The translations under genes were made by a program, and so were the position numbers. The notes beneath the pieces were generated by a model that was not told where the DNA came from, searched no databases, and saw nothing but the letters and a program-made list of their open reading frames with translations. Shown in pieces: positions 7,501 through 7,806 of a DNA stretch of 7,806 nucleotides; within the stretch, counting starts at the first letter, position 1; each line of letters starts with the position of its first letter. The stretch comes from Betaproteobacteria bacterium. GTDB taxonomy: Bacteria > Pseudomonadota > Gammaproteobacteria > Burkholderiales > Casimicrobiaceae. The DNA lies in NCBI GenBank assembly GCA_005888865.1, contig VBCL01000210.1:1-7806 (forward strand), in the 5' to 3' direction.

Positions 7501-7806
7501 CGTTACGGATGTCCTCGACCCGCGACAGGTTGACGCGGGTATCGGCAAGCCGGGCCTCGGTCTCCTTGCGCCGTTCCTTGTACTTCGAGACCCCCGCCGC
7601 CTCTTCGAGGAAGATGCGCAGCTCCTCTGGCTTCGCCTCGACCACGCGGCTGATCATGCCTTGCTCGATGATGGCGTAGGCGCGCGGGCCGAGGCCCGTG
7701 CCGAGGAACAGGTCGTGGATATCGCGACGACGGACCGGAATGTTGTTGATGTAATACGTCGAGTCGCCGTCGCGGCTCAGCACGCGCTTGATCGAGAGCT
7801 CGGTGT
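4552..7806 (-). CDS. smc: Chromosome condensation ATPase SMC (5' end beyond window; one frame break inside)
   Basis: SMC forms a homodimer that, with ScpA and ScpB, organises and segregates the chromosome. About 260 codons are visible from the right edge in one frame, then about 824 in a second frame to the TGA at 4552-4554. With roughly 100 missing N-terminal residues this matches the family's 1150-1200. The first frame carries the end of the N-terminal head, including STYYINNIPVRRRDIHDLF, LGTGLGPRAYAIIEQG and FLEEAAGVSKYKERR, then coiled coil. The second frame carries more coiled coil, the hinge (about 6600 to 6110, with LEAVLRERLNALEV and GRIAAYTADP), the return coil and the C-terminal head. 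That head has the signature LLSGGEKALTA (near 4880-4848), Walker B CLLDEVDAPLDD (4803-4768) and the H-loop FVFISHNK (4713-4690). Walker A lies outside the window. The frame changes near 7022-7039, so no single open frame gives a whole protein as the sequence stands. The rest is well conserved, which favours a sequence error or very recent mutation over old decay. Confidence 0.93.
7022..7039 (-). other. Frame break inside smc
   Basis: Upstream of this point the minus-strand frame that reads ESREGERELEAAIVQRTRE is SMC-like. Just after it the SMC-like frame is RESAAEEERAALAALPQAEA, offset by +1. Continuing in the first frame gives an arginine-rich shadow open down to about 6149, and the second frame before this point is likewise an arginine- and serine-rich shadow. 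The shift equals one extra base or two missing bases. Candidate slips are the CC pair near 7036-7037 (one C too many) or the GAGAG run near 7026-7022 (one GA unit lost). No classical slippery heptamer is present. Confidence 0.85.

Overview
The window is a compact, GC-rich stretch of bacterial chromosome, and every gene I can support lies on the minus strand. In transcription order, from high to low coordinates, they are: smc (condensin ATPase, cut by the right edge), zipA (division-ring protein), ligA (NAD-dependent DNA ligase), galU (UTP-glucose-1-phosphate uridylyltransferase) and the first third of a LysR-type regulator that reads as oxyR (cut by the left edge). The smc-zipA-ligA order and the form of the OxyR and ZipA proteins point to a betaproteobacterium. 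I infer this from remembered family features, not from a search. I recognise no genus.

Layout: 4552-7806 is smc without its N-terminal Walker A region. Its reading frame breaks once, near 7022-7039. The protein is convincing SMC on both sides of the break, so either the gene is broken or the assembled sequence carries a small indel. zipA (3437 to about 4552-4555) starts on the smc stop codon. ligA (1367-3412) follows after 24 nt, in the same frame as zipA, and appears to use a TTG start. galU (471-1346) follows after 20 nt with a clear ribosome binding site. An 84-nt gap (387-470) then leads to oxyR (1-386). I see no terminator-like hairpin with a T run in any gap, so the first four genes look like one transcription unit, and oxyR may be read from it too or from its own promoter.

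Functionally this is a housekeeping cluster. SMC organises the chromosome, ZipA tethers the FtsZ ring, LigA seals nicks during replication and repair, and GalU supplies UDP-glucose for envelope and exopolysaccharide sugars. OxyR would be the peroxide-responsive activator. There are no tRNA or rRNA genes, insertion sequences, CRISPR arrays or phage genes. I found no evidence of a new biological system. The points worth a second look are the smc frame break, the start-site arrangements of ligA and zipA, and the short leader in front of oxyR.
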